A stretch of DNA of 64,000 nt from Microvelia longipes (GCA_018340805.1 JACMZG010001911.1:30811727-30875726), one strand, 5' to 3'; positions 1-11,884 are shown, numbered from the stretch's first letter. Notes: generated from the letters alone by a model not told the origin. Numbers and translations: made by a program.

Positions 1-106
1 GATTTAATGACAGCTGTTTTTAGTATTCATTCTCCATGCTTCCTTTAAATTGTTTTTGTTAAAACTTCGACTGTTTTTACATAAAACTGTTAAATAATAG
101 TTATTT

Positions 107-219
107 ATGCCATAAGGCTGAGAAGCGTGTCTTTATGTCACGGCAATTAGATTTACCGACGAGCGAAGCGAGTCGGGAAAAATTGCCAAGACATAAAGAC
201 ATTCTCAGCCGGATGGCAT
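107..219. repeat. Inverted repeat with a GAGCGAAGCGAGTC motif in the loop
   Basis: The left arm (107-148) begins ATGCCATAAGGCTGAGAA and contains TGTCTTTATGTC. The right arm (about 181-219) is its near-complement, ending CATTCTCAGCCGGATGGCAT. The loop carries GACGAGCGAAGCGAGTC at 158-174, itself an imperfect palindrome and the hallmark of the dispersed R1 repeats elsewhere in the window. It is probably a short fold-back transposon or a remnant. Confidence 0.6.
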
Positions 220-253
220 ACACTATTTTTTTTGAGGTAGCACTCATTAAATA

Positions 254-297
254 AACTGCGCTATAATAATAATAATAATTATTATTATAGCGCAGTT
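254..297. repeat. AT-rich palindrome
   Basis: AACTGCGCTATAATAATAAT is followed by its complement ending ATTATTATAGCGCAGTT. A third copy of the arm, TTAACTGCGCTATAT, follows at 300-314. It may be the termini of a short inverted-repeat element. Confidence 0.6.
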
Positions 298-780
298 AAT
301 TTAACTGCGCTATATACTTAATTGAAAAAAACAAACGTCCAATTAACTCCATGTTATCGTCCTCATTAAATTCATTCATAGCTTTACACTTTTACTCAAA
401 AATGTAAAAGCTTTACAAATAAACACACAAAAATTGTCAATTGTTTGAATCGTGTTTGAATTGTGTTTACATTGAATCGAATCACCTTATAATTTTCCAA
501 CATCTTGGGCTAATCTAGTTTAAACTAAATTTTAAACAATTCTTCTTAAACTGCAGTTTAAACTAGGTTGGTGAATAGAGCCTGGTGAATAACTGCAATA
601 ACAAATTGCCGGAAGTTTTAACTCTTATAACCATCATCATTACCCTGTGACGAGGGTTTCCTCTTCTCACTTTTGGAAATCAACTCTGTAGCCAACTTGG
701 ATCACCTATTATTCTCTATTATTTCATTTTCAGGTGACCAGATATCCATAGTAACTCTATAAAAAATGTCTTTGTTTCAG

Positions 781-841
781 ATAAAACATGGGTTAAACTT
801 GATTACTAATGATGTGAAGATGGTCGGACACTGAGATTGAA
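781..841 (+). promoter_or_regulatory. Inferred 5' UTR of the 5-HT2 receptor with three minimal uORFs
   Basis: A polypyrimidine tract and AG end at 780, so an exon probably starts at 781. Between there and the main ATG are three tiny upstream ORFs: ATG GGT TAA (788-796), ATG ATG TGA (809-817) and ATG GTC GGA CAC TGA (820-834). The TGA at 815-817 is also the in-frame stop that limits the main ORF to the ATG at 842. The exon boundary is inferred from the splice motif only. Confidence 0.5.
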
Positions 842-1121
842 ATGAACGAGTCCCTATCCACCCCGGTGGATAACGGGACAAGTGGTGAGTGTGAGACCAG
901 TTTTCAACATGAATTCGAACTTCAGCAGTCGAACTGGTGGGCGCTCGGTGCATTGGCACTCGTAGTCGCTACTGCTGCTGGTAACATCCTAGTTTGTCTT
1001 GCTATTGTGTGGGAGAAGAGGCTTCAGAATGTGACTAATTACTTCCTCATGTCCTTGGCTATCACCGATCTAATGGTTGCCATTTTGGTGATGCCACTTG
1101 GAATTTTAACTCTAGTCAGAG
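842..1121 (+). CDS. 5-HT2A: Insect 5-HT2-type serotonin receptor, coding exon 1
   Basis: This is the first coding exon of a plasma-membrane, Gq-class serotonin receptor. The start is the first ATG after an in-frame TGA at 815. The exon encodes residues 1-93 plus one base. The short extracellular N terminus has sequons at N2 and N11 and no signal peptide. TM1 spans about residues 32-56 (GNILVCLA, N48 = 1.50) and TM2 about 66-89 (SLAITDLMVA, D76 = 2.50). The LQNVTNYFLMSLAITD segment is typical of insect 5-HT2 receptors. The donor AGAG|GTAAAT is at 1122, phase 1. Joined with exons at 18235, 26509, 29606 and 30143 it gives one open frame of 1854 nt (617 residues). Receptor class is near certain; the 5-HT2A (alpha) rather than 5-HT2B subtype is recalled similarity and less sure. 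Confidence 0.95.
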
Positions 1122-1369
1122 GTAAATATATATTTATTTAACTATTATACATTTATAAATCTTGTTTAAAAAAGGAGATTAGCTTCTTGGTGTCAAAATT
1201 TAGTATCTACTAAACTTCAAGTAAATTTTATAAATACAAATTTGATTAATCGTATGATGGGCGATTAAGACTTATAATACACCTCATAAGAGGTTAAGGT
1301 ATTTCTAAATCTAGTAAATAATGCATTCCATTATATTCCGAGTAACTGAATGATTACTAATGATCTGAA

Positions 1370-1560
1370 ATTTGTAGGTCATTATTCCTAAGCCGTAGAA
1401 ATAATGATCTACAAATCCCGAGGCGTCAGCCAAGGGAATTATGCATTTTAATCCCAAGGCTTTAGCCGAGGAATGATTATTAGCTCCCGAGGCTTGGCGT
1501 GGGAGAGATAATTTGCACGAGGGTTATTACGTGGCATTATTCACGTGGTGCAATTCAAAA
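1370..1560. repeat. Repeat with CCCGAGGC/GCCGAGG hairpin motifs
   Basis: The segment holds ATTTGTAGGTCATTATT and its complement AATAATGATCTACAAAT, then three CCCGAGGC-type or CCCAAGGC-type motifs alternating with GGAATTAT/GGAATGAT. Similar CTCGGGA / CCTCGAGATTTCCCCTCGG text recurs near 44535 and 45930. It is probably an old inverted-repeat transposon; boundaries are uncertain. Confidence 0.35.
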
Positions 1561-3189
1561 CTTTATCTCAAGAAGTAAGGACAATATATATAAAAGAAAA
1601 AACAAACTATCTTATTTTTTTATTATAGAAACAAGTTAATTTACAATAACCATTTTATTTCATAATAAAGACTCTTATAGTAACTTAAACTAATATATTT
1701 GATATTTAACCATCACTAACAACAATAAATAGTTTAGGTATTAATAAAAATTAATTTAACAGTGTTTGTCTCTGTTTCAATTGACAAAAAACGGCTGGAG
1801 ATTATCTTCTGAAAATAACTCGTCAATATCGTTAATATCTTCGTCGTTCTCACTATCCCAACAACATAAACTAACAAGCATTAATTTCCAGTTTCAATTT
1901 TAATTAAAACAAAATATAATGATTCGAGTAATGTAGAATGATATAACTAAATTAATAAATGGACGGATTATAGGTGGGATTTTAAAATCAGTGATATCAA
2001 CATAGCTTTGATTATTAAATAAAATGTACCTACATTTATAAATCTTTATTTATAAATCTTTATTTATAAATCTCTAAAATTATGTTAGCTAAACTGGTTT
2101 ATGTCCCCGTTTTTCATTATTAACCCGTTTTATTTCATGATTACCCGGCTGGGTAGACCCAGATTATAATGGGGGTCATTATTGCATAAAAACCTCCAAA
2201 AAAGTCTATTATTATTCTTCTGGAGGTAAACACATTTTATTTCTCTCTTCGTAAATTTTAGATTATGTCATTCTTTGCAATCTAGCTACTCTAGAGCTCG
2301 ATTTAGTTGCAAAAAATGGTGGGTGAAGTTATGAAGGAGGTTCATCACATATTTTTATTCTTTCTATATAATGATATAATTTATCTGATTATAATAATTA
2401 ATTGTCTTGTAAATTTAAAAGATATAGTATATTTATAAACGTTTAAACAAAATAATCAAGTAAATTATTTTATTTATAGTTTGAAAACGTCTAATATAAA
2501 AAAAGAATTAATTTTGTATATTAGCTAGTTTATGTATCTCTTAAAAGTTCTGCTTGGTGTATTCCCTGGGAAAGAATTTGGGATCTACGTCATAAACCCC
2601 CACGCTTCTATCTGAGGCAAGGAATGCTGGTCAGGATTCTTTGATATTTACTTTTCTGTTCCCTAAACCAAAAAATCTTTCCAACATGAACAAAGCATTT
2701 TATAACCTTTTATATCAAGTTTCAGATAATTTTTGCGTGGAAATACTTAGGTTAGGTTCTGAAAAGTAATAGCATCTTACAGGGGTTCAATAAAGTTATT
2801 TTTTGCTTGCAATTTTTTTTACAAAAATGAGCTTATGAGGTTGCTGTCATGGAGAGGGATATATAATAATAATAATTAAAAAATAGCTTTATAAGAACAA
2901 GACCATTTACTTGGTGCCAGCCCGTAAATGGTCTTTTTTCTAAGGAAACTCAGGAGTTTTTTAACTCCATAAAATAATAATATAAATAATAAACTTCTGT
3001 ATTTCCACTGCTTTGGTTTTTTACATGATACAAACATTTTTACAGTTCGTTGTTTTAATTATTAATAATACTTTGAGGAATCTGTAGCTTGACGTCACTA
3101 GTACTGACTGATAAATAGTAACCTGGTAATGCAAGGCACAATGAAATTTGCTCTTCCAACCTAGTATGCTCGTTGGTATGCTTTCTTGT

Positions 3190-4143
3190 CAGTTATAGGT
3201 ATAATATAACACACGGCTAAAGTCAATTGACAGCCCGCCAAAATCTCAATGCTTTCAACCCTCTTTTATTAACAAAACAATCCCTTCTTTTAAGTAACAA
3301 AAAAAAATTCCCTACTCTGGCAACACTGTAAGTCAGGTTATGTTTTGAATTTTATTATTTGTCTTTATTTGATATCATATTTTTTTATTTTTTTAAAAAT
3401 TATTTATTTACTTTTTTAAGTTGGAATATTGTTGAATCTTATAAATTTACCAACTAAGTGTTGCTTTAAATTTGTTTGGGAAGTATGAATTAAGTGGAGT
3501 TAAAGTTGTCAATTACGTAATGCTATAGATCATAATAGTTATATATATATATGATAAAAATTTGACGATTTAAATAAATCGTCAGCTATAATTACTTTTT
3601 TCCAAAACAAACTGCTTTTTTGTGTCAAGTTTGTATAATTGAATGCATATTGTTTCATATTATAAAAATAATATGACACAATATGCATTTATGACTTAAA
3701 AAATTTAAGACTCATCTATTGAAAGACATGTCATTTCCCAAAAAAATGCTGTCTTTTGGTTGACAGACCACTGACCCTGCGCTGTTCTCAAATAGCAAGA
3801 AATGCTTGAAGAATACGTCAATGCTCATGCGTCAAATATAGGCACTCAGATCATATCAACTCCGCAATAATTAGATGAACTGAACAGATTGGAATGAAAC
3901 AAAACGAACTCAAACAGATCAATATGCACAATAAGGGAAATAAAAGCGACGCAAGGTTACAAATATTTACAACCAGTGTTGCCTTTTTATGATTTTTTTT
4001 ACGAAAAAGGTATTTTTTGTACCAAAGTTGGCATGAGGTGGAGGAGGAAGGAGCGTGGTCGATCTAAACGAATAGAATTCTTTCCCTCACAGATTTATGG
4101 CGCGCTGTCAATTGATTTTAGCCGTGTGTTGTATTATAACTGA
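3190..4143. mobile_element. Non-autonomous transposon, about 0.95 kb with about 55-bp TIRs
   Basis: The left end CAGTTATAGGTATAATATAA continues into CACACGGCTAAAGTCAATTG and ACAGCCCGCC. The right end, read on the minus strand, gives CAGTTATAATACAACACACG continuing GCTAAAATCAATTGACAGCG. No transposase frame lies between. The motif CACGGYTAAAATCARTTGACAG also forms the ends of shorter elements at 41691 and 42589, so these look like one superfamily. I could not define a clean target duplication. Confidence 0.65.
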
Positions 4144-4376
4144 GGCTTTGTTCTTCAGGGTAAGAGCAAAGCGAAACAGAAGATGGACTAATATTAAATT
4201 AGGCGTTTTTTATATTCTAAAGACGAGCAAAGCTACACCCAATCAGTTAGTATGAGCATTGTGAAAATTCTTAGGTACACTTACAATTATTAAATATTAA
4301 TAATATTTGCATTTATTACAATAGATGCCCTTACGTTTAGAGCCTTGCAAGGATTACTCCTGTAGGACCCATTACG

Positions 4377-4377
<1 letters not shown>

Positions 4378-4416
<39 letters not shown>

Positions 4417-4440
4417 ATATATATATATATATATTATATA
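4378..4440. repeat. (TA)n microsatellite
   Basis: An almost pure TA dinucleotide run broken by a few AT slips. Confidence 0.95.
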
Positions 4441-5321
4441 TAACACATGGATGATGTTTATTAAAATTTATTATCAGCATTAGTTCCTGTTATATAGTTT
4501 TATTCTGGCTCTGTCTTTTATTGTGGTATAGACTTATGGCAAGGAGGTTATTTTATCTGTTGTAAAGTAAGGAGGTTATTAGGCCCAGCCCCATACGCCA
4601 TATTATGGGACGCCAGATATTATGCTAGATGGTTGATAGTACGTGCTGGATAAACATTTGAGAACCAGTTTACTAGAATAAAATATTATTTTAGAAAAAA
4701 AAATATTTTTTTCAGGAATTATTAAACTTTTTCCTAGGGGATATTATTAGCATAGTTTTTCATGTTTATTTTTCTCTTTTACCTTATATTTAAAATGTTC
4801 AAGTCATGAAATTTACTTTAAAACTATCAATATTTAATTTAGATATCTCTTATAATAATTTTCCCTTTTAGGGACTTAGCTTTAAAAAAAATTGCTAATG
4901 GGATGGGTGGCAAACACCCGTTTTAGAGAAAACGGTTCACTGAATCAGCAACATTTTCACAAAATCGTTAAAATTAAGGGTTACCACTTTTTTACCAGGA
5001 AAACATTTATTTTTTATGTTTTTAGGGCGCTTTATCCACCGGCCCGAGGCCGATACGACAACTCAATGTATCAAAATATTGAAAAAACACAAATTTTGAG
5101 TGAGGTGGTGTTTTTAATGTTTCTTGGCGCTGTGAGTTAAATAAAATTGGTCTGAATGTGATTTTGAAGTAAAAACTAAAATAACTCAATAAGTTCAAGT
5201 AAAAAAGAATCTGGTGTGAAGGTTCCCAAACCAGACATGTTTTTAATGCTATACTGTTTTTTAAATACATATTGCTATCTTGGTTTAAAAGATTTCTTGC
5301 TTATGATTCACTGTCTCATTT

Positions 5322-5486
5322 AGTTATGGACTTTTCAAGGGATATGCGCTAAACATTCCAAAGGTAAAATTATAATCTGAGCTTATAATTTTAGTGTGAA
5401 AAGTAGTGTCGATTATGAAAAGATTAATTAGCACCTTCTATGTTTTAACTGACGAAATATGCGCATTTCCAGTTAAAAGTCCATAA
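5322..5486. repeat. Short inverted-repeat element
   Basis: TATGGACTTTTcaagggatatgcgc at the left is matched by gcgcatttccagttAAAAGTCCATA at the right, about 25-bp imperfect arms around 115 bp. It may be a small MITE; the ends are uncertain. Confidence 0.4.
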
Positions 5487-5926
5487 TACATACTATTTCA
5501 ACAGAAAATGAAGCACTAATCCAATATAAATGCCACTAAGTCACTAAGTATGAAATAGATTGTTGAGAAAGGGAGCAAGTACTGCACAGGTAATTCTCCT
5601 GGTTTGCAAACCTCCCAGAATTTTTTTTCTGCCCCAGACTTTTGGGGATGAGTCTATTTTGTTCAAATATATCAAGTTTTATTTCTTCATCTTTCGACCA
5701 TGACTCTTCTATTTCTAATTCTATTAAAAAACTAAATATTTATTTCAATGTAATTTTTAAGCTGACTTCTACAACGTTTAGTTTATCAAATATGCTTGAT
5801 TTGGTTGATAGTGCTTGAAACGCCTGATAGTAGATCAAGCAATGAAACCTCTTATCAGTCTATTGAATACTTTGTTATGGGAGACACTTTGTCAATAAGG
5901 GTTTTGAACTATCAAATTGTGACACT

Positions 5927-7077
5927 ATAGACCAAGAGCCCAGGGGTGTTTTGTTAATAAAAAGTGTAATGGCTGGAACCGGTCTCAATTTTTAGCAAAT
6001 ACCTTCCTGAACAAGAATCTGCAATTCTGCCGACTCGTATCGGACGGGTGTCCCAAGAAGAACGCACTTTAGAGGTCAAATTTAGCACCCAAATTATTAA
6101 AAATTTTAATGGCTGGAACCAGTCTTAATTTTTAGTAAATACCTTCCTGAACAAGGATCTGCAATTCTGCCGACTCGTATCGGATGGGTGTCTCCATTGA
6201 GACCTGTTCCAGCCATTACACAAAAACACCCCTGGGCTCTTGGTCTATAAAGTGCGTTCTGCCTGGTACACCCATCCGATACGAGTCGGCAGAATTGCAG
6301 ATCCTTGTTCAGGATGGTATTTACAAAAAATTAAACCCGTTTCCAGCCATTACACTTTTTATTAACTTCGGTGGTAAATTTGACATGTAAAGTGCGTTCT
6401 GCCTGGGACACCCATCCGATACGAGTCGGCAGAATTGCAGATCCTTGTTCAGGAAGATATTTACGAAAAATTGAGACCGGTTCCAGCCATTACACAAAAC
6501 ACCCCTGGGCTCTTGGTCTATAAAGTGCGTTCTGCCTGGGACACCCATCCGATACGAGTCGGCAGAATTGCAGATCCTTGTTTAGGAAGGTATTTACGAA
6601 AATTGAGACCGGTTCCAGCCATTACACTTTTTATTAACAAAACAACCCTGGGCTCTTGGTCTATAAAGTGCGTTCTGGCTGGGACACCCATCCGATACGA
6701 GTCGGCAGAATTGCAGATCCTTGTTCAGGAAGGTATTTACGAAAAATTGAGACCGGTTCCAGCCATTACACTTTTTATTAACAAAACACCCCTGGGTCTT
6801 GGTCTATAAAGTGCGTTCTGGCTGGACACCCATCCGATACGAGTCGGCAGAATGCAGATCCTTGTTCAGGAAGGTATTTACGAAAAATTGAGACCGGTTC
6901 CAGCCATTACACAAAAACACCCTGGGCTCTTGGTCTATAAAGTGCGTTCTGCCTGGACACCCATCCGATACGAGTCGGCAGAATTGCAGATCCTTGTTCA
7001 GGAAGATATTTACGAAAAATTGAGACCGGTTCCAGCCATTACACTTTTTATTAACAAAACAACCCTGGGCTCTGGTC
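5927..7077. repeat. Satellite-like array of about 131-143-bp units with inverted leading copies
   Basis: Unit landmarks are AAGTGCGTTCTG, CACCCATCCGATACGAGTCG, GCAGATCCTTGTTCAGGA, GAGACCGGTTCCAGCCATTA and CCCTGGGCTCTTGGTCTATA. AAGTGCGTTCTG starts at about 6249, 6389, 6523, 6665, 6808 and 6939. Units alternate between about 142 bp (with CTTTTTATTAAC) and about 132 bp (without it). At 5927-6190 one full and one partial copy run in the opposite direction, so the array is a large inverted repeat. The open frames through it are repeats of this unit in translation, not a gene. Confidence 0.9.
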
Positions 7078-9115
7078 TTCTATGTTTGACAAAATTATTT
7101 GATTGAATATTTCTATTTATATAAACTGTACATTTTCTAAAGCCTTTATCGGTATTTTTCCTTTTACTTGTTTTCATGCAATAATAAGAATTTTATTCAG
7201 TTTAATTTTTAGATCTACTAACCAAAACTTCGATCTTTTATTTAAATCGAATGATTGAAATATGGATGGAAATACATGACACTCAGTTAATCCTAGTTGA
7301 AAGATTAGGTTTGTGCGGGATATAAAAGCTACTTACTTCATCCTTCAATTATTCTTATCACGTATCTCGGTGCCTCTTAACAGTATATTATACTACTAGG
7401 CAATGAAATTAATATTTTTTCACCAAAGCGACTATATTTAATGGCGAAAACGAAGCGAGTCAATAAAAGGAGCTGAGGTAAAAAAGTCATCCACAAAAAT
7501 ATAGTCTATTCTATTTACTGTGATAAAGATTAATAATAAAATAAATAACATTTAAAAAAATCAACATTTTTAATTTACAATTAGTATAAATTGGTTTCAA
7601 AATTTAGTTTTTGATAAAATTTTACTGTACAGAATTATGTTCAAACGTTGAACGATCTGAAGGAATTTTTAATTATTTTTTACCTAAATAGGTGGTTCAT
7701 AATTATTATTTTATTAAATAAATACAAATAATTAACTGAAATTCAATTCCGATTGTAACGAAACAATAAATAGTTAACAGAAAGGAGGTTATACTGTTAA
7801 AACAGTGTTGTCATATAGCGAAACTATGGCTGAACTGCAACAAGAATGGGGTTTTCAGTGCTCCTCGAGGCAAATAGATTAATAAACTCTAAAATATCAA
7901 ATTTTGTTTCCCGATTAGAAGTTTTATAAGATTGAATGATCGTAAGATAAAATGTTCATAAAAACGCGTTATAGGAATGAATTGATTCCAGATCGAATAT
8001 TAAATGAAAACGTTGTTTAGGTAACTACATCATCGTTTTGTCAGCCGTGCCTTAGAAAAAATTAGGTATTATAATCGTCCGTGTACACCGGTGTCCCTGC
8101 TTCTATACTGTTCCCCGGACTCAAATGGTGGTGACCAGGCAACACGAAATCATAAGGCATACGATACGCACACTTATAATACAGATTTCTCCATTAATAT
8201 TTCATTAACAATAGTTGTTCAGAATCAGCACTGTAATATGATGCTTAACAATTATTATTTATTTCTAAACAACTTTTTTAAAGTACCTAACTTATTTCCA
8301 ATAAAAAGTTTTAATCCAATTTAAGTTTGAACCTCTTATTGAAGAGTCTACATTTTTCAAAAGTAGAAATAAAAATAAATTAAGATTAGTTTTTCCTACA
8401 AAATGTCATGAAAAGTTTAAATATGCATTGACAGCTCAATTATACATTTTACAAGTTTTATCAACTTTGATTTTTCTCTAATTTTATTCTCTAGTTTTCT
8501 ATTATAGGGTAAGAATGTTTAAAATAAAAAGAGGGAATCTTAGAAGTGGAGTTAAGTCTTAAAAATATTTATAAATAAAAAGATGGAAAAGTTTGTATTG
8601 ATTTTTAAATTGAGAATTGTCACGTTCAGATAACTTTTAAAGAAGATTAAACTTTAAATCATGGTTCTTGGCATTTGAGGATTGGAAAGAAGAATTCGGG
8701 TTTAAAAGTTTATTTCCAAAATATTTGTGAACGTTATCGCTGTTTTTCCTCTCAATATACATTTACAATACTTCAAATGAACATAAAAATATAAATAAAA
8801 ATAAAAATAGCCTGGTCGACAATGTCTTACGATTTGACTTCCGATACCTTAGTTAACATCTACTTTATAGTCTATGTATTAGTCAAGGAATATTTTGCTT
8901 TTATTGTGATTGTAACTTTAAATATTATAAAATATATGCTCTTAAATTAAACATACAGGTTAAATATTTATCCATGAAATTTGGGAAAAAATTCCAACAA
9001 ATCTTTCAAGTCTTTAAAAGTTTTTTTCTCCAAAATATTTAGAAACCAATATTTTGTTTCACTATATTTTACTTTGCTACTATCCGTGAAATAATTTTAA
9101 AATTATATTTGAACA

Positions 9116-9769
9116 TGACATTTGTCTATTTATGTTAGAATAAAACATTTTTTTATGTTTGGATCAAACAATTTACTATTTATGTTGAATAAGACATTTT
9201 CCTATTTATGTTATAATCAGACATTTTCCTATTTATGATAGAATAATTCATTTTTCTATTTTTCTACAGTAGGGGTGGGGGCGCGGGCAGTGGTCCAACT
9301 CACCATGACGTGCAAAAATGCGAAATTAATTTGCGTGTTCATTGCTTTTTTATTTGTTCTTTTAATGGAAAAAATTTTAAATTTATCTTATTTTCTAAAC
9401 AAATAATGTTATAAACAACTAAAAATGTTCTGAAAATTTTTCTTGTTTACGTTCCAGTTTATAGACTGACGTCTCGATTTAAAACTGATAACAAGGTGAA
9501 AACTAGCGCTCGATGCGGTAGTTGATGTCCAACTGTCCCGCGCCCCCCCCCCCTACTGTATGAATTTCTACATCACTTTAACATTTTCCTTTTTATTTTA
9601 GAATAAGACATTGTCCTATTTATTTTAGAATAAGACATTTTCCTATTTATGTTAGGATAATACATTTTCAATTTATGTTAGAATAATACATTTTTCTATT
9701 TATGTTAGAATAATACATTTTTCTATTTTATGTTAGAATAAGAACTTTTTCTATTTATGTTAGAAAAGA
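9116..9769. repeat. Minisatellite of about 27 bp, interrupted by a transposon
   Basis: Degenerate copies of a unit reading roughly CTATTTATGTTAGAATAA followed by GACATTTTC run from about 9116 to 9260 and resume from about 9575 to 9769. The gap between the two blocks is the inserted TIR element at 9267-9558, so the minisatellite is older than the insertion. Confidence 0.85.
9267..9558. mobile_element. 292-bp TA-flanked MITE with G-rich TIRs
   Basis: The left end CAGTAGGGGTGGGGGCGCGG and the right end on the minus strand CAGTAGGGGGGGGGGGCGCG match over about 22 bp. The element is flanked on both sides by TA (9265-9266 and 9559-9560), the signature of Tc1/mariner-pogo type insertion. No transposase frame is present. 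It sits inside the 27-bp minisatellite, splitting it. Confidence 0.85.
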
Positions 9770-10506
9770 AGTCGGATCTTTAGCATTGTAAGCTCGGCCT
9801 ATGAACAAAAGTTCGTCCAAATTTTGCAAAATGTGTCCCTGTGTATTGAAAATAGTAATTCTACTGGTACTTATGCAAGTCTAAAGAGAACCTCTCTATG
9901 GCTAGTTTCAAATCCTCTATAGCCGTTCCTTACTGCATACATATTCAACCATTATTTATGTGATATTATTTAGATGTAAATTAGCATCCTTTTGTATTAT
10001 ATAGTTGAAATTCTCGAGATAACATTTAATCAATATCTATGACCGATTTCAAAAATCTGTTAAAATCAAATAAAAGTTAAAACATTGGTAAGGAAATATG
10101 TATTGAAATTTAAATTAAACTATACATTTTTATCAAATCCATAATTTCAATCAACTTTCTAACCATCATAAGACGTTAACTGTTCCTTGACCAACCCATG
10201 TAAAACTATACTAAAGTAATTCGTTGTGTTTGTAACTAAATCATGTCTTCACTTTTTTTTACTTTTTCGCTTCTCTCTGGGATTGTTTTCCCCTTTTCTT
10301 ATTTATGTCGAAGGTCTGGATGTGTTTATGTCATTTAAGGTCTCATTTATGTCTGGGTGTGTTTGCATTTAAAATCCGAAACCGACATTTAAACTGAAGT
10401 ATCCGTTTCAGGTATTTTTTTAACCTCTTGAGTGGTTTTGCAAGGTATATAAGAAAAAAATACTAATAAGAATTATTAACAGAAAACTGAGCAGTGGAGT
10501 AAACAC

Positions 10507-10683
10507 AGCTAACAAATAACAACACCAAAATCTCTCCACAAAACCTTTATTAAAACCAGATTGGCACACAGATTGGCACCTTTATTTGTTGGATAGGCAC
10601 TGATGATGATCGTGAGGTCGAAAGCCGGCTCTGGTTTTAATAAAGGTTTTGTGGAGAGATTTTGGTGTTGTTATTTGTTAGCT
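10507..10683. repeat. Inverted repeat with 54-bp arms and a hammerhead-like loop
   Basis: The left arm 10507-10560 begins AGCTAACAAATAACAACACC. The right arm 10630-10683 is its complement, ending GTTGTTATTTGTTAGCT; the arms appear essentially identical. The loop contains CTGATGA (10600-10606), a GATC/GGTC stem closed by a GTGA tetraloop, GAAA (10620-10623) and the palindrome AGCCGGCT. This resembles the hammerhead-bearing terminal repeats known from Penelope-like elements, with one extra U before stem II. Confidence 0.6.
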
Positions 10684-10967
10684 AATAAGAATTGTTGATT
10701 TTCCTATAGTTCTTAAAATAATCTATTGTGCTAATTTATTTTTTTGCTATTTTTAAGATACTCAGATGCCTAAGGCTCTAATTTATATCTTTCAGGTATA
10801 TTAATGTAAACTTTGTATTGCTGTCGCCAGCTAGAGGGGGTTAAATTAAATAAGAAAACGTTTGGATTCTGTTATCGAAAGCAACTACAAATCAGCGCTG
10901 CAGAAGCTCTCGATAGCTCTCGATATAATGAGAAATAGTTCCGAGGTACCCCAAACCCGATTTTTCT

Positions 10968-10993
10968 GGTCGACGCCTGGCGTGGCGTCGACC
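10968..10993. repeat. Short GC-rich hairpin
   Basis: GGTCGACGCC, a six-base loop, then GGCGTCGACC. It is a perfect 10-bp stem that stands out in AT-rich DNA. It sits beside CCGAGGTACCCC, which resembles the head of R1 repeats at about 12410 and 23980. Confidence 0.6.
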
Positions 10994-11884
10994 GGAATCT
11001 AAATTTTCCTACCATCGAGTCAACAGTCTTATTGTTTATGCATCTATAGTCACTCATACAAAGTTTACATATATACATATCTGACATGACATATTCATAT
11101 AATCTCGAACTTTCTAACATAAGTCTTTTATTAAACTTAAGCAATCAAAAAACTTTAAATTAATAACTTAACTTTAATATTGTCTGTTTGTTTATAGTAT
11201 CATTGTGTTGATAATTAAGTAATCACCAAATAAAGAATATGGTATTATTTTAATTAATTTGTTTAAATGACAACTTAGTATAAACCATTTATATAATTTA
11301 ATATTTGAATTTTACATTAATTTACTCAAAACATGACACACTAATCTATACAAAGCTGTATAACACAGCGCATAGTATTTATAAAACTTTCCTGAAGCTT
11401 TGTTGACTTAGAGGTTTTGATTACAAATTCAAACCGAGATAGATTTAAGACAAGGATAAGTTTACTTTCTTATCTCTGAACTATGTTTACATATGGTTTA
11501 AACTTCTTTATTTGACTTCGATGTTTAACATTCTTTTGTTTATTTTCGGTGGAAACTGCAATTGTGAAGAAGCGTATTCATATGTTCTGTTATTTCCAAG
11601 GCTAAACTCATTTTCAGGGAGCTAAAGCATCCGTTTGTTGTATAAAAACATTAATGTCATCAATCTCATTTATTTGTCTTGTCAGAAATTCATAAAAATA
11701 AAAATAAGCTTTCAAATATAAAACTAATCCAGAGAGCATTGGTTTCATACTTAAACACTTGTTTTTAACGGTTGAAATACTATTAATTGAGATCGTAGTA
11801 ATTGTTTTGAGATTTTGTTGGAATCAAAACTGTTCAAATTAGCACTAAAAATAATTTCAGTAACATTTATAATGTAGGTATAAA

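Larger units (their letters stand above)
1..780. other. 5' flank of the receptor gene, with two inverted repeats
   Basis: No coding region is visible. The stretch holds an inverted repeat at 107-219 and an AT-rich palindrome at 254-297 (listed separately). A splice-acceptor-like tract ends in AG at 779-780, just before the first coding exon, so an upstream non-coding exon and the promoter probably lie outside the window. No promoter element is claimed. Confidence 0.5.

Noticed and set aside
6435..7106. Open frames with repeating RPVPAIT...YESAELQILVQE text
   Set aside because: The peptide repeats simply mirror the about 140-bp satellite unit; there is no start context, domain or codon-level conservation.
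10872..11144. 90-codon minus-strand frame
   Set aside because: No recognisable motif; it overlaps a GC hairpin and repeat DNA and shows no splice context.
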